Source: Alligator mississippiensis
Taxonomy: Eukaryota > Chordata > Crocodylia > Alligatoridae
DNA length: 64,000 nt
Direction of reading: 5' to 3'
Assembly: GCF_030867095.1 (NCBI RefSeq)
Contig: NC_081831.1
Span: 45,135,319 to 45,199,318 of the forward strand
The notes beneath the pieces are model-generated. The model had not been told where the DNA came from, did no database searches, and saw only the letters and a program-made list of their open reading frames with translations. Shown in pieces: positions 1-11,705 of this stretch. Position numbers and translations under genes: made by a program. The number at the start of each line of letters is the position of its first letter. The first letter of the stretch is position 1.

Positions 1-1190
1 TAGCCGCCCCTGAAATAAATTTTACATAGGTATAGTGGTGTAAGAAAAAAAACTCTTTTGCAACTCATCTTCAGTGTCAGTCTATTCATGGTATTTTCTA
101 GGTGCATTCCTATTGCAGTGACTCCCTCCTAGCTGTCATGGAGAAAACTTTACAAAAATAAAGGTTAACCTTTAGATAAGAGGGTACTCCCAGAGTCATA
201 ATAAATAATATGTAAAGTGGTTGGTTAAACTGACATGTACAGATATGTTTCATATCCTTACAGAGAACAAGTCCATAAATTCTATGATTAGGGTGGAAAA
301 GCATTTTAGGTATGAGGCCTAATTCTTTCTGATTCAGGGAAATTGGGTTACACCTACTCCATCCTTCTCCAAAGTAGTATATGCCATGAAAAAAGTATTA
401 GCCTTAAGTAAAATACAGTAGTATACATATCCTCCTCCTACTTCCCAGAGGATGTAAAAGATGATTCCTACTTCGCTATCTTTTATTTCTTTTCAGCTCC
501 ACTTACGAAAGACTATCTTCTGCTTTAATTTAATGACAAACCTTACTGGGTTCCTTCTTACCTTGCCTACAACACCTGAATTGTCTTTCATCACGCATCT
601 GTATTGGTCCTTTATGCACTGTCTCTTGCTGGCTCTTTGTGCAAGATATACAGTGAAATTCCAATGCAGCCCATGAAAGGCAGAGAACAGACATTAGGTC
701 AGGCATGACTTCAGCAATGACTCTAGATTATGATTCTTCTCCCCCATCAATTATATTGAAACTGAGGTTAATCATTTGGAGACAAAACACAGTTTTGATA
801 TTGAAAAACCACTTTAGCAGTAGCCTTTGTTATCAATATTAATATGGCCTGGCAAATGCATGTGATAAGTAATATACACAGTCCCTAGGTGCTATAATTA
901 CTGGAGGTTAGGAAAGGGTAGGAAATAGAGTAGCCTGGGATATATATATATTTCCACTGAAAATGTCAACAATAGCAGAAGGTAAAGGTTTTTTTTGGGT
1001 GATATCTTATATTCAACTCTGTATATAGTTGGGAGAGACATACAGTGTGTACAGAAGTTACTTTTTCACCATCTAAAGCACTTTATTGCCATGACTTAAC
1101 AGAAGTTCATGGCTTTACAGTACTTTAAAAATGGTTATAGTACCTTAAATTAACCCTTGTTAAAGAGGTATTAAATGTGAAGAGCTGTAT
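1..1190. other. AT-rich non-coding sequence
   Basis: No gene or recognisable repeat is seen. Open frames here are short (the longest, 461-676 plus, is 71 codons) and have no domain, splice context or sensible composition, so I treat them as chance. A short (TA)n run sits near 940-955. Confidence 0.5.
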
Positions 1191-1205
1191 TTTACAGTAC
1201 TCTTT

Positions 1206-1876
1206 GGGCACTGACAGATGTGCAGTTTTACATAAAGGAGCCTGCCTGCAGCTGAGGAACTGCTTCTCTCCCCCAGCTCCATCCCCCCCCCCCCCCTCCA
1301 GGACTGTGTGCAGGAAGGGAGGGAGGAGGAGTGAGCTGCTGGCTGGGATTTTCCGGACCTGAGCTGGAGAGGAGGGCTGAGGGTGCCATGAGATGAGAGG
1401 GCTCCAATCCACCTGCTCCCCATTCCAGTTTAGGCCCCAGGCATGAGGCTGGGCTGCATCAACCCAGCTCTGATTTGCACCACAAATTAATCCTAGGGAA
1501 CACAGAGCATTTATACATGTGCTCTGGGAGAGAATGTGTGTGTGTGTGGGGGGAGTGCTTTAATTAGAGCAGCTGCAAGAGTCACTTTACTTAAAGTGCC
1601 CAAAGCGTCTCGTGTATCAGCATCCCCGTGCTGAAAAATGGCAGTGGGGGTGGTTTGGCAGTGAGGGTGGTTTCACTTAAGCTCATACAATGTGCTTTAG
1701 TTAAAGCAGCCCCACCACCATTTCTCAGTATGGAGATGCTTATACATGAGATACTGGAGTCTGCAGGAGTGTGATAATTACCAGCAGACTCAAGCAGACT
1801 CAATTAATCAAGTCTGCTCCACTGTTCTGTAATTACAGCACATTGGAGCAGCCTCACTGCTTATGTATAAGGGCCC
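1206..1876. mobile_element. Foldback / long-TIR DNA element, copy A
   Basis: The left end begins GGGCACTGACAGATGTGC (1206). The right end, read on minus from 1876, begins GGGCCCTTATACATAAGC, an approximate terminal inverted repeat. Internally, 1621-1653 is an inverted match of 1711-1739, so the centre can fold into a long hairpin. A second copy with the same internal arms and the same right end lies at 26915-27153. There is no open reading frame of note, so it would be non-autonomous. It includes a GC-rich stretch with a C14 run near 1288-1301. No convincing target duplication was found, so the outer limits are approximate and the left one is the weaker. Confidence 0.6.
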
Positions 1877-2099
1877 ACAAGTTCCCAAAGTGGAACACCT
1901 TCATCTGAACCCTCATTTGATTAGGGTTAATGTGTCATGTGATCAGACACTTCAAAAGCACTCTGCAGCTTTGCATGTGTCATAGCACAGCTGTAGAGCA
2001 CTTTCAGGGAGTCAATCGCACGACAAACATAACTTCTGTCTGTGCCCTGTATCAACCTACAGTGCTTTAAATAACTTCTATATGCTGGTCAAATTTCTA

Positions 2100-3070
2100 G
2101 TGATTCTACCAGTATCCCATGGGCTTTGTGAGCCTAGTTAGTGCTACCCAGCACCTCCAGGGGTAGCCCAGGAGCACTAGCCAAGCCTGCAAAAGGCTGC
2201 AACAGACCCTGCTGAGATGACAGAGATTGTGCCAGATGGGACTAGGGAAGGTGGAAGTGGGGAAGACGGGGTGCATCCTGGATCCCAGAAGCATGGCTCA
2301 CTCTGCAGCCAGAGGAACTGGCTCTGTGCTGGGGCCCCCAGGCCCTGTGGAGTTCCTGCCACTACAGAAAGCCAGTGGGTGTCCAGCAGGGTTTGCAGTC
2401 AGGGCAGGCTCTGGACTGGGCAGTGCTGGAGGAAAGAGAGTACGTTTTGCTCTGTGCAGTCTAGGTGGAAGGGGAGCACTGGTGCTAGCTCCATGCCATC
2501 CTGCCCAGCTAGGGACTCATCCCTTCCCTTCCCATCATGACACGCTTGGAAAGGGCTACTGTGGTTCTAGATGAGTCAGGCAAGTATAGGGGCTCAGCAT
2601 GTGTATGGGGGTGGGGTGGGGAATGACTTATCAAACACCGACAGATGAGAGCCCCAAGCAGCCATGGCTGGGAGCCTGGCACAGCACCCAGAACCCAGTG
2701 TCTGGGCACTGCCTACGGGGATCTGGGACTGGAATAGCACCTCTTCCCGCACAACCTCTCTACCCCACTTCTGCTGGCCCCTATTTCCCTCTCTGTGCCC
2801 CTGCTGGTGGTTTTCACTGCTCCCACCATGCCTTTTCCCTGCTCCTCACTTCTTCCTGGGACCAAGTTGATCCTGGTCCAGGGAAAGCATAGAGAGCAGC
2901 AGCTGCTCCAGTCCTCCTGTTCCCGTCCCCTCACTCACTCCTCAGACTAGGGTCTCCATTCTGGGGTGTGGGTGGGGAACAGCAGAGGCTGTTCCATTGC
3001 TCAGTGCCTGGCACTCCCCTGGGATATCCTTGGTGCCCACAGCTGGGTAAGGGGGAGGTGCAAAGGGAAG
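2100..3070. repeat. GC-rich repeat-like block of unknown family
   Basis: This is roughly 1 kb of sharply GC-richer sequence than its AT-rich flanks. It has overlapping short frames on both strands and no protein similarity I recognise. The composition and abrupt edges resemble the GC-rich interiors of the long-TIR DNA elements elsewhere in the window (16.2 and 51.4 kb), but I could not define ends or a target duplication. Unique GC-rich sequence is the alternative. Confidence 0.35.
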
Positions 3071-3250
3071 CCTGCTGGGTCTGGGAACCAAGCTTGGTAG
3101 AAATGTAATATCTGTACACAGCCAGACATAACGACTTTTTGGCTCATTATAATCTACCTGATCCCTGCTAGGGTCTTTGTATGCAACAGGTAATAACAAC
3201 CCTCTTGAATGCTCCTCTTCTACTTATCCTTTTTACTGTATTTCTTTTTT

Positions 3251-3302
3251 TCTGTTAGCTATCTGATATACATTTGGTTCAATAAAATATATCACCCACA
3301 AA
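3251..3302 (+). mobile_element. Penelope-like element 3' tail fragment
   Basis: The motif TTTGGTTCAATAAAATATAT followed by CACC matches the tails at 21831-21864 and, more loosely, at 40865-40905, where it sits downstream of recognisable Penelope endonuclease sequence. Only the extreme 3' tail is present, consistent with severe 5' truncation. Confidence 0.5.
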
Positions 3303-3810
3303 AGTCCTTATTTCTACCATTTTTCTTGGATCACCCTAGATACAAATCACCCCCAATGCTATCAAAAGAATAACAGAAAACATTTAACCAATTGTTGTAC
3401 TTCTACAAGAGAATATTGGACTCTGTAGAAAAACTGAAATCGCCCCAAAAATGCAAATTTTTTTGTGAAAAATAGGAGCTTTTGTGAAAAAAAATAGTTT
3501 AATTACAAACTTAATTTTTAGTAGAAAAGCAACTTTCTGCAGAAAATTTCACACCACAATCTTATTGGGACTATTGCATTGCCCATAGGGCAGTGTCTGG
3601 CATGGAGGCCTTGCAGAGTACCATCCTCTTGGTTTTCTGGAAGAAGCAGAATCTGTGCAGACATTTTCCACCCTGTCCTTCTCCTGATCTTTGTAGATAT
3701 TGGAGACAATTTACAAGAACACTACCAAAGAGTGTGTGCATGAACAAATAATATTTTTGAAGTAAACGTGCTTAGGTTGTATGCTTCATTTTTGCTCTTT
3801 TTCCTCCTAT
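3303..3810. other. AT-rich non-coding sequence
   Basis: No feature recognised between the Penelope tail and the LTR-like block. Confidence 0.5.
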
Positions 3811-3815
3811 TTGTG

Positions 3816-4690
3816 TGTGGTGGTGAGGCACCACCACAGGCTCCCGAAGGGGAGAGAGTAAATCCTGTGGGCCCTGTACCCCAGGAGCAGACCCCCGGTA
3901 GGGATGACTCACCTCCCACAGGGCAGCTGGAACAGGAGCCGCGACTGCGGTCGCAGCCGCGCAAATCGGCATTATGCTGGCTGTTTAATCAGCTGTTTCT
4001 GGCATGGGAACAGTGGCCGTACTGGCTGCCGCGGGAAAGTTTAAAAGCCCCGCTGGAACTAGGGCAGGGAAAAAGCCGGAGGAGGGCGCAGGCCGGCAGC
4101 TCACTGGCCGTGCTGCGGCTCCGGCATGGGAAGGGAGCAACACAGCCTGCGCGGCTCCTGCAGGCAACACCAGGGAGACCTTTAAGCCCCCTGCTGGAGG
4201 CAAAACAGGGGCATCCCTCCACCTCCTGGTGGAAGCGGAGGCCAAGGAGGCAGGGGAGTCCCTTGCGGACAGCAGGAGGGAGGAAGCATTTGCACCCCTT
4301 GGAGGAGGCAGGGGTAGAGGAGGCAGCTCTACAGCCCTCTCGTCCTCAGGGGAATTTTTTTTTGAATTAAGATAAACCCTGAGAAGGGGGAAAAAGCCAC
4401 CATGACCAAGAAGGCAGGCCCTGGGCCACCCTACAGGGCTGAAGATCATTATTGATAGACATCCACCCAGTTGGTGAGTGGATGGGGTGTAGGGGAGGCG
4501 GAGCCCCATGGAACATTGCGCCAGACAACCGTAAGTACTGTCGGACTTTGGGATAGCCCCCCCCGGGAAGATCTCCACTGGGAAAAAACCCCTCTCCTAG
4601 TTGTTTTTTCATCAAAGTCGTGGCAGGAGAGTCGAGGGGAGGGGCTACACCCCGATAGGCCGGGCAGCACGAAGGGCGCTAAATGCTACA
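3816..4690. mobile_element. Candidate solo LTR (875 bp)
   Basis: A GC-rich block with abrupt edges starts TGTGGTGG and ends GCTACA, the TG...CA ends of an LTR. It is flanked by the 5-bp direct repeat TTGTG (3811-3815 and 4691-4695). Inside, two similar segments (near 4044-4085 and 4174-4210) each pair a TTTAAAAG or TTTAAG motif with a CCC(C)GCTGG motif, which looks like a duplicated promoter-type unit. No flanking gag/pol sequence and no second LTR are visible, so a solo LTR left by recombination is the simplest reading. Orientation is uncertain because no clear AATAAA was found on plus. A 5-bp repeat can arise by chance. The long overlapping frames on both strands (3768-4370 plus, 3985-4578 minus) are taken as by-products of GC content. 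Confidence 0.5.
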
Positions 4691-7600
4691 TTGTGTATCT
4701 TATTTCTTTGTTTTAGTTTTCCCCTCAGGAATTTCTCCTTTATGCAGTTTTACATTTTGTCTTTCAGAAAAAAAGACCAACCTTCATTAATCTCTCCCAC
4801 ATTCTCTATTCTAGATATTGACACTGTCTTTGTGCTTTTCTTCACTATATATATATATATTTTTTTTTATTTTTTTTTTTGGTTTTTGGATCATACTTTG
4901 TGCCAAATCCTGCTGTCCCATGGGTGTAAATTAGGAGTAAATCCTGTGGAGATTTATAGTGGTACGACTGACAGCAGACTATTATTATATTTTCATTTTG
5001 GTGTTTTCTCTCTCTCTCCTTGTCAAGACTGTTTGAAGTCTGTCATCCTTTCCTAAAATATGCCTACCTTTTCCCCTCTCTTCCCCTTTTCCTCCTCTTT
5101 GGCTTTGGATTTCTCCCTCTTCTTTAATTCTAATCCTCCCCGCAACACCACACTATTTTCCTGTGGTAGCCTTCATTTTTCTTCTTTTTACCCAGACTAT
5201 TGGACGTCATCTGTGGTATGACAGCCCTGGTTTTCTTCTCTGTGATGTGTTGAAAATTATTCTGAAAAGAAGCTGTGATTTAAGCAGGCCATATCACTTC
5301 CAAAGTCCTCCAGAACTTCCCTTAGCAGAAAGTACTGTTCTCATGCTATTGACTCTACTCTATATGGGCCCACTCTACAATCCATATACTCATAATTTCA
5401 TAGCCAAATGAATTCAAATAAGTAAAACACAATATGTGCTCAAGAACCCCCATATTGTGTCAATATTTGGCTCCTAGGCACTGCCTGGAATACTTAAATC
5501 TGAATGTCTCCACCCACATCTAATTCCAAAGCGAAAAAACAAACAGATGGAAAAAAACAACAAAAAAACCCCCCAAATCCAACCCCCTCATACATTTACA
5601 TTAATGCTTTGTACATTTTTAATTGGTTTACATTTGATGGTCACTATTTGACTTAATAGAAGACAGGAAAATATAGGTTATTGAAAAATGTTCAGGATTC
5701 TTATAAATGTATCAAATACATTCACCGAAACCAAGAAGCAACAGCTCTGTTATTCCATGATATCCAAGGTATATTTGAATTAATATAAATTCTATAAGAA
5801 TTTATAAAGGTTAAGACTGATGTTACATACTGGAACCATATGTTATGCAAAAGATCAGCCTGCAGTTTTTCATAGCGACTGGACTGAGTAAATACATTGC
5901 TCAGTCATGATTAAACTTCCATATCCCATATGCTTATACTAGAGTTCATACTTACTGGAGATTTGAGAACATATATTAGATCACCAGATTCTTTCCCTTG
6001 TAAAGAAAGTATTGAATTTGGTAACAATGTGTCAAATATTATTAAAGTAATACTATACCTTGAGATCAGATAGAAACCCAAAAGCAGGGTGTAGTAGTGT
6101 ATTAATACTAAAAGAAACTGGCTGCTTTTAATCTAATGAGATTTAATTTTTTATTTAATAAAACACACAAATTCTAGAAGTTTACAAAAGTAGCCTCTGA
6201 CATTGTTAAAAATAATAACATATTCAATACCTCATGTGCTGTACAAAAATTAAAAATACTCAAAGCCTGAAATTTTAATAAGAATTAGTATGTACATAAC
6301 ACAGAGAACTTAGTCTTTGGGGCAATCTTTTAAATCAGAAAGTTAACCAGTAGACGAGGTCTCTAGCTTAGTTTTGTTGCTGTTGAAGAATCTGAATTAT
6401 GCTACAAATTGGTTCTATAATAATTAACATATAATAATGAGTTCAAACATGATCCAAAATGCCACTACGGTTCCTGAAAAGGCTCCCACTGACTTTTGTC
6501 AGCTTTAGACTGAGCCCTTAGTTAAGAAACTGCTTAGTTTAAAGACACCAGATCTAGACTTGAAAATCTGAATATGCATTTGATAAACAGTACCATCCAG
6601 GTGAACAGCTGTAGTATCTATAGATCTTTTGATAATTGCTCTAGTGATTCTAAAATCAAGAGTCTTTTAGAAGTCTAGCACTGAATAGTAACAAGACACT
6701 TAAGACTCCTACCTATCTATTAATTGAAAGCTTTCCCATAAATTATGTATCATCTACATGATTTCACTGCTTGTCAGTATCTAACAGAATTGTTGTGTTT
6801 TTGTATTCACTAATTCTTTCAGCAGGATCTTGTTACTCTTAAGAGTGATTCTGTTTTGGCTTGAGGTATTTGTAAGATGTAAGAGGCTATAAATTACATG
6901 TATTACCTTAATCATCACAAGATTGCTGAATAAGCTTCACTCCATCATGCAGAAATCACACTTCAGCAGCTGCTCCAGGCCTTTAAGATTTGCTGCTGCT
7001 TATGAAGAATACATATTTGAATCAATCAATATAGAAAGCATTATGACTGCAGAGCATCACATATACAATAAAGACCCTTGCATATAATTAAGGCATTGAT
7101 TATATCTCTAGTGAATTTATACATCTAAAATGAACTAACATAGCAATACAATCCTTTGATGTATTCTTCTTCCAAGATGTACATGCAAATCATAGCTATA
7201 AAATAGATTTCTTATATTTCATCTGGATATATTTCTGTGTTCAATATTTCACTTTCCATTTTTTTGTGAGTACTTGGAATTGTGCTCAAATTGATAGCAC
7301 TGGGGACTTTAAATAGTTTTTCAGACTGCCTAACTACAGAAATCTGCCAGTATGAAATCTCCTTTCTCTCAAGGGAGAGAAAAAAAAAAGAACTTGGACT
7401 GCAACGTATAGCCAGCAAGCCCAAGGAGCACTTTCTTGTGCCAACCTTTTTGAAACAAGGAAACAAGCTAGTAATTATTGAGGTTACAATTTTCAAACTG
7501 TTTGACAGTTTTAACATGTCAGATTAACAGTTAATTTTAGTATGTTATACACACCACAGGACACTGCTGTCAATTAGCAATTAAACTTAGTCGTAATATA

Positions 7601-8463
7601 ACTCAGTTAATCATGGCAGCATTCAGTTTAAATATCTTTTTCGCTGACTCAAAGCATGGATTTGGGAAGCAGAACCTGCTGGGATTAAGCAATTTCTGTG
7701 ATAATGGTGATGCCATCTCTTCCTAGAAAGCAATCAGACAGATTTAAAATGACTCCCATTTTGAGTTATGTCATTTACATTTTTTTTAAAGATAAAATTA
7801 TTGAAGCAAAACATTTCACCATCAGAAATGTCCCTCATGAGGCAAAAAAATTCAATCTTGAATGCAGATATTTAAGTCTAATAGATTAGAACCATTGTAG
7901 GATCACAGTAACATTGGTGAATGAGGAAGAGTGTATTACAGTAAGATTTACATCACAAAGCAACCAATTTCCCCAGGAGTGACCCCTAAATTCTGTGGAA
8001 ACAGTATAGATAATATATATTGTTTTCTCCAGGTTGCCAGCTACACTCCCCAGACCTTATCTGGCTTAGTTTTGAACCTGCAGGTGGCTTCTGCACCTAT
8101 TCATTGGCTGTCTGGGGCTCTTCTGCTTCACTGCTGTCTATGGAATGCATATTGGACTGCACTTCTGGGAAGTCTTGCTGACTGAGCTCTACTATGAAAC
8201 AGCAGGACAGCAAGCAAATAGCAGAAGGATAGAGAAACAGAAGGAAAAAATTATAAATCCAGGGCCTCTTGGAAAAATACTAATATCCCATAGCCATGAA
8301 ATCAGAGCTCACAGGGCCCTGACTGAGGTGCATGAGGCACTTCATCCCATTTGAAAACCTCTGCTGTGCTGCCTCATCTTATGCTTCAGCCTCTCCACTT
8401 CTGGAATGCTGCTGCTGTTGCCGCCTCTAGAAGAAACTTCCCTGAGCATCTCATGCACATCTA
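4691..8463. other. AT-rich non-coding sequence
   Basis: No gene recognised. It contains a (TA)n/T-rich tract at 4847-4882 and otherwise low-GC unique-looking DNA. The overlapping frames at 7212-7517 (minus, 101 codons) and 7282-7527 (plus, 81 codons) have no domain or splice support and oppose each other, so I do not call them genes. Confidence 0.5.
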
Positions 8464-9048
8464 GATCATAGAGTCATAGAAACTTTGGGTTGGAAGAGAC
8501 CTCAGGAGGTCATTTAGTCAAAGCAAGACCATCCCCAACTATGTCATTCCAACCAAGGCTTTGTCTACCCAGGTCTTAGAAACCTCTAAGGCTGGAGATT
8601 CCACAACCTCTCTGGGTAACCAGTTCCAGTGCTTTATTACCCCATAGTGAGAACGTTTCTCCTAATATCTAACCTAAACTTCTCCTGCTGCAACTTGAGA
8701 CCATTGCTGCTTCTTCTGTTAGCTGCCACCACTGAAAACAATTTAGCTTCATACTTTAGTTGAAGACTTATTAAATCTCCTCTCAGTCTTCCCTTCTCAT
8801 TGAGTAAATAAGCCCAGTTCCCTCAATCTCTCCTCAGAAGCCATGTGCCCCAGTCCTCTAAACACTTTTGTGGCCCTTCATTAGACTCTCTCTCCAATTT
8901 GTCCACATCCTTTCTGTAGTGAGGGGGCCCAAAACTGGACACATTACTCCAGATGTGGCCTCACCAGTGCTGAATAGTGGGGAATAATCACTCCCATTGG
9001 TCTGCTGGCAACACTCCTAGTAATGCAGCCAGTATACTGTTAACTTTT
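8464..9048 (-). mobile_element. CR1 LINE 3' fragment
   Basis: The CR1 3' end appears in reverse complement: ATAGAGTCATAGAAACTTTG then a TTGGAAGAGACCTC-type motif (8467 onward). It is followed by the usual CR1 C-terminal text (stretches around 8590-8660 and 8880-8960 correspond to the antisense of the conserved reverse-transcriptase tail). The coding strand is minus and the copy is 5'-truncated at about 9048, as is typical of target-primed reverse transcription. Reading frames are broken, so the copy is dead. Confidence 0.88.
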
Positions 9049-9424
9049 GGGCACAGACATGTTAGGGCCACATGTTAACTCATGGCACTTAACATAAAGT
9101 GCCATGAATCAGCGCACCTCCCCTGACCCAACACATGTTCACCTGTTGGGTCGGGTGGGGTGGGTGGGAAGACATTGGAGTCACCTGGCATCGACCCAGG
9201 CCAGCAGGCAGGGTTGCTCCAGCAGCCTCCCAGGAGGAATGGAAACTATCCCTCTTCACAGTCCTTCCAGCCCCCACAGCTCTGAGGCTATCAGGTAGTA
9301 CATTAAGGCACTCAAAAGCAGAGTGCATTGGGGAACTTGTGTTCCCTCCAGGATTAATTTTTTGCATGGGGGCAGGGCTGTGCTGGGATGTCAGGGGACA
9401 TCCCTCCTACATCTGCAGAGATTG
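9049..9424. mobile_element. Possible further foldback-element fragment
   Basis: It starts GGGCACAGACATGT directly at the 5' break of the CR1. It contains a perfect-stem palindrome around TGGCACTT and AAGTGCCA (9094-9115), like the CACTT...AAGTGCC stem in copy A near 1583-1600. GC-rich sequence follows to about 9420. No right-hand TIR was found, so this is a partial or diverged copy. Confidence 0.4.
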
Positions 9425-11580
9425 ATTTCAGTATCACATCACTTATACAAACACCACAGATATTTGCCTATAGCTAAATCTCATTTTCTTGGGCTTAACA
9501 ATTTTGAAGCATTGTTGCAACCAGAATTTTGGCCCAGCCATTCCATCTCATTTGGGTTTTAAAAATCACAGGTATAATCCTCACAGGTACATGGACCCAT
9601 TTAAGCAAAATTGCTCAGTTTCCAAAGCTATTACGTATATGGTCATTATATTCAATGTAGACTTGTCTGTGTAGGTTTTAGGAATATTTCCTTACATATA
9701 GCATGAATCCCCTTAGAAATTCATTAATTTTGTTTGTGATAAGCATGTTTCTCCCACTGAAGTTACTGGCTAAATTATCATGGACTTTCAAGGGATCTGG
9801 ATTAACTTTTGTTGGGTTTTTTGTTTTTTTTTACTGAAAGTGCTACTCTTTCCTAGGGAATTAAGCCTGCACCATTTAAGTCTGCTATCAACTAGTTATG
9901 TGCAGGATTAATCTCTTATACAGTATAGTTGTATTAATAGCTTCCTTATTCTGTCCACAGTCTTCAATCTCATCATATGAATGCAGTTGGTGGGCTGTAC
10001 CTTCATTTAAAGCTCACTGAATCACTTAGAAATAGAGATCATATTGCCTTTTCAATTATTCAACTAGCCCTGTGTAGCCAGTTGAATTTGTAATAGAATT
10101 ATCTTCCTGAATTCCTTTTAACACCCTAATCAAGTCCATACCTGCTGTAACTGTTTTAAAGTGAAACAAGTTTTAGCAGGACTAAGTTTGTCCAAGGGTT
10201 CTTAAACATAGCTGTACTGAAAAAAATTCACATTTTAGGTCTTTCTGCAGGTGAAATGAAAGCATTCCAGTTTCTTAGAAACTACATCAGATGATATGAA
10301 CAATAATGCAGTTCTAGTTCTTTAAATATTGAGGCAAACAGCCAAATTCCATACTAATATAAAGTACTTGTATAAATTGTGGTCAAGTTACAGACATTGG
10401 CTTAATGCTACATATTGATCTAAAATTTTGGTCCATATGCACAGAAATTATTTCTATCCATAATTGATTATGGGGATATTACATGGCATATCATTTGATG
10501 CAGAAACTATATGTTATATATCAAACTCTTTTTATTTCTTTTATCCGGACAATTTATTTATTCATAGCAAGATCCAGTCAATTGGTTGGCTATATCAGCT
10601 AATTGTTTAGGATATATTAAGAATTACTTCAGAGTATCTTAATTTTAACTGTTTAAAGTAATAATTTCCTTTTTACTTTAATGTTCCAACAATTTTAAAA
10701 TTCTGAAAAATGTTCTGTCCACTAATATTAATATTCTCATCCAGATAAGCAAGCTCATTTTCTGACCCTCCATAAAATATGTTCAGTTTCAAAGTTAAGA
10801 GGGTATAATAACCAAATGAGCATATACAGTTCCACTGGCTTCATTGTCATTACCAACAAAATATGCAAATAGCTGCAAATAGGCATCATATTTATCCTGG
10901 ACCAAAGTGCAATGGTATAAATGCCCATGTCCATTGTTTCAAAATGAATTCTAAAATTTTCCTTGGATAACAAGTAGAAAAAGCTTATCCTGGGATATTG
11001 TAAAGTACGTCTGTACAGTTATCCTGGGATTGCATCATTGAATCAATGGCAGAAAAGTGGCATTTCAAATCATTCACTAAACTCTGATTAGAAGGGTGAT
11101 GTGTATACTAGCCAATACTAGGATATTTTTTTCTGGGACAAATACAGGTCCAACTTATCCAGGGACAAATGCGACATGTTCCTATTCTCTGAATCTCAAA
11201 GGTTATTTTAAATGGGTATATAATATATGGACACCATTATCTTTAGAGCAACTTAGAATTCGGAGCAGAGACCATGGAATGGCTGGCATGTAGCTTCTGG
11301 TGCCATAAACTGTCATGGTTTCATAGATACCAATGTAACTGTGACAGTCTTTACTAGCTGAGGATGTGGCTACTGGACTATAAGTGCTAGATTTTTTTAA
11401 AGTGTTTCGGTACCTTGAGATGCACAACTAGTGATATATGCCCAAGAATTTCAAAAGCCCTTACCTACCTATCTGTACTCCATGTTTTCCCCTTAGACAC
11501 AGAATTCGATTATTTCAATAGTAATCAGTTAAGTTTGTTACTTGACTTCTATTGCATATTTAAGGCACATAAAAACTTCA
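9425..11580. other. AT-rich non-coding sequence
   Basis: No gene, RNA or repeat family recognised. The minus frame at 10755-10973 is treated as chance. Confidence 0.5.
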
Positions 11581-11589
11581 AATAATCTG

Positions 11590-11705
11590 TCTAGACTCTT
11601 CTCTGACTTACACTTCTTAACCTCAGTTTCCTCATTTGTAAAAAGGGATTAATTAAAGCTATTAAGTACTCACATGGCTAAACAAATGAACACATTTTCA
11701 ACTAG
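11590..11705 (+). repeat. MIR-like SINE remnant
   Basis: CTTAACCTCAGTTTCCTCAT, then TTGTAAAAAGGG and ATTAA, matches the conserved core of MIR/CORE-SINEs (the CTCAGTTTCCTCATCTGTAA motif). Only the core region is recognisable, so this is an old copy. Confidence 0.65.

Noticed and set aside
3768..4578. Long overlapping ORFs on both strands (200 and 197 codons)
   Set aside because: They lie in a GC-rich LTR-like block, oppose each other, are rich in R/P/G/A and have no domain or start context. The size is explained by few stop codons at high GC.
7212..7527. Opposed 101- and 81-codon ORFs
   Set aside because: Overlapping on opposite strands, no supporting motif.
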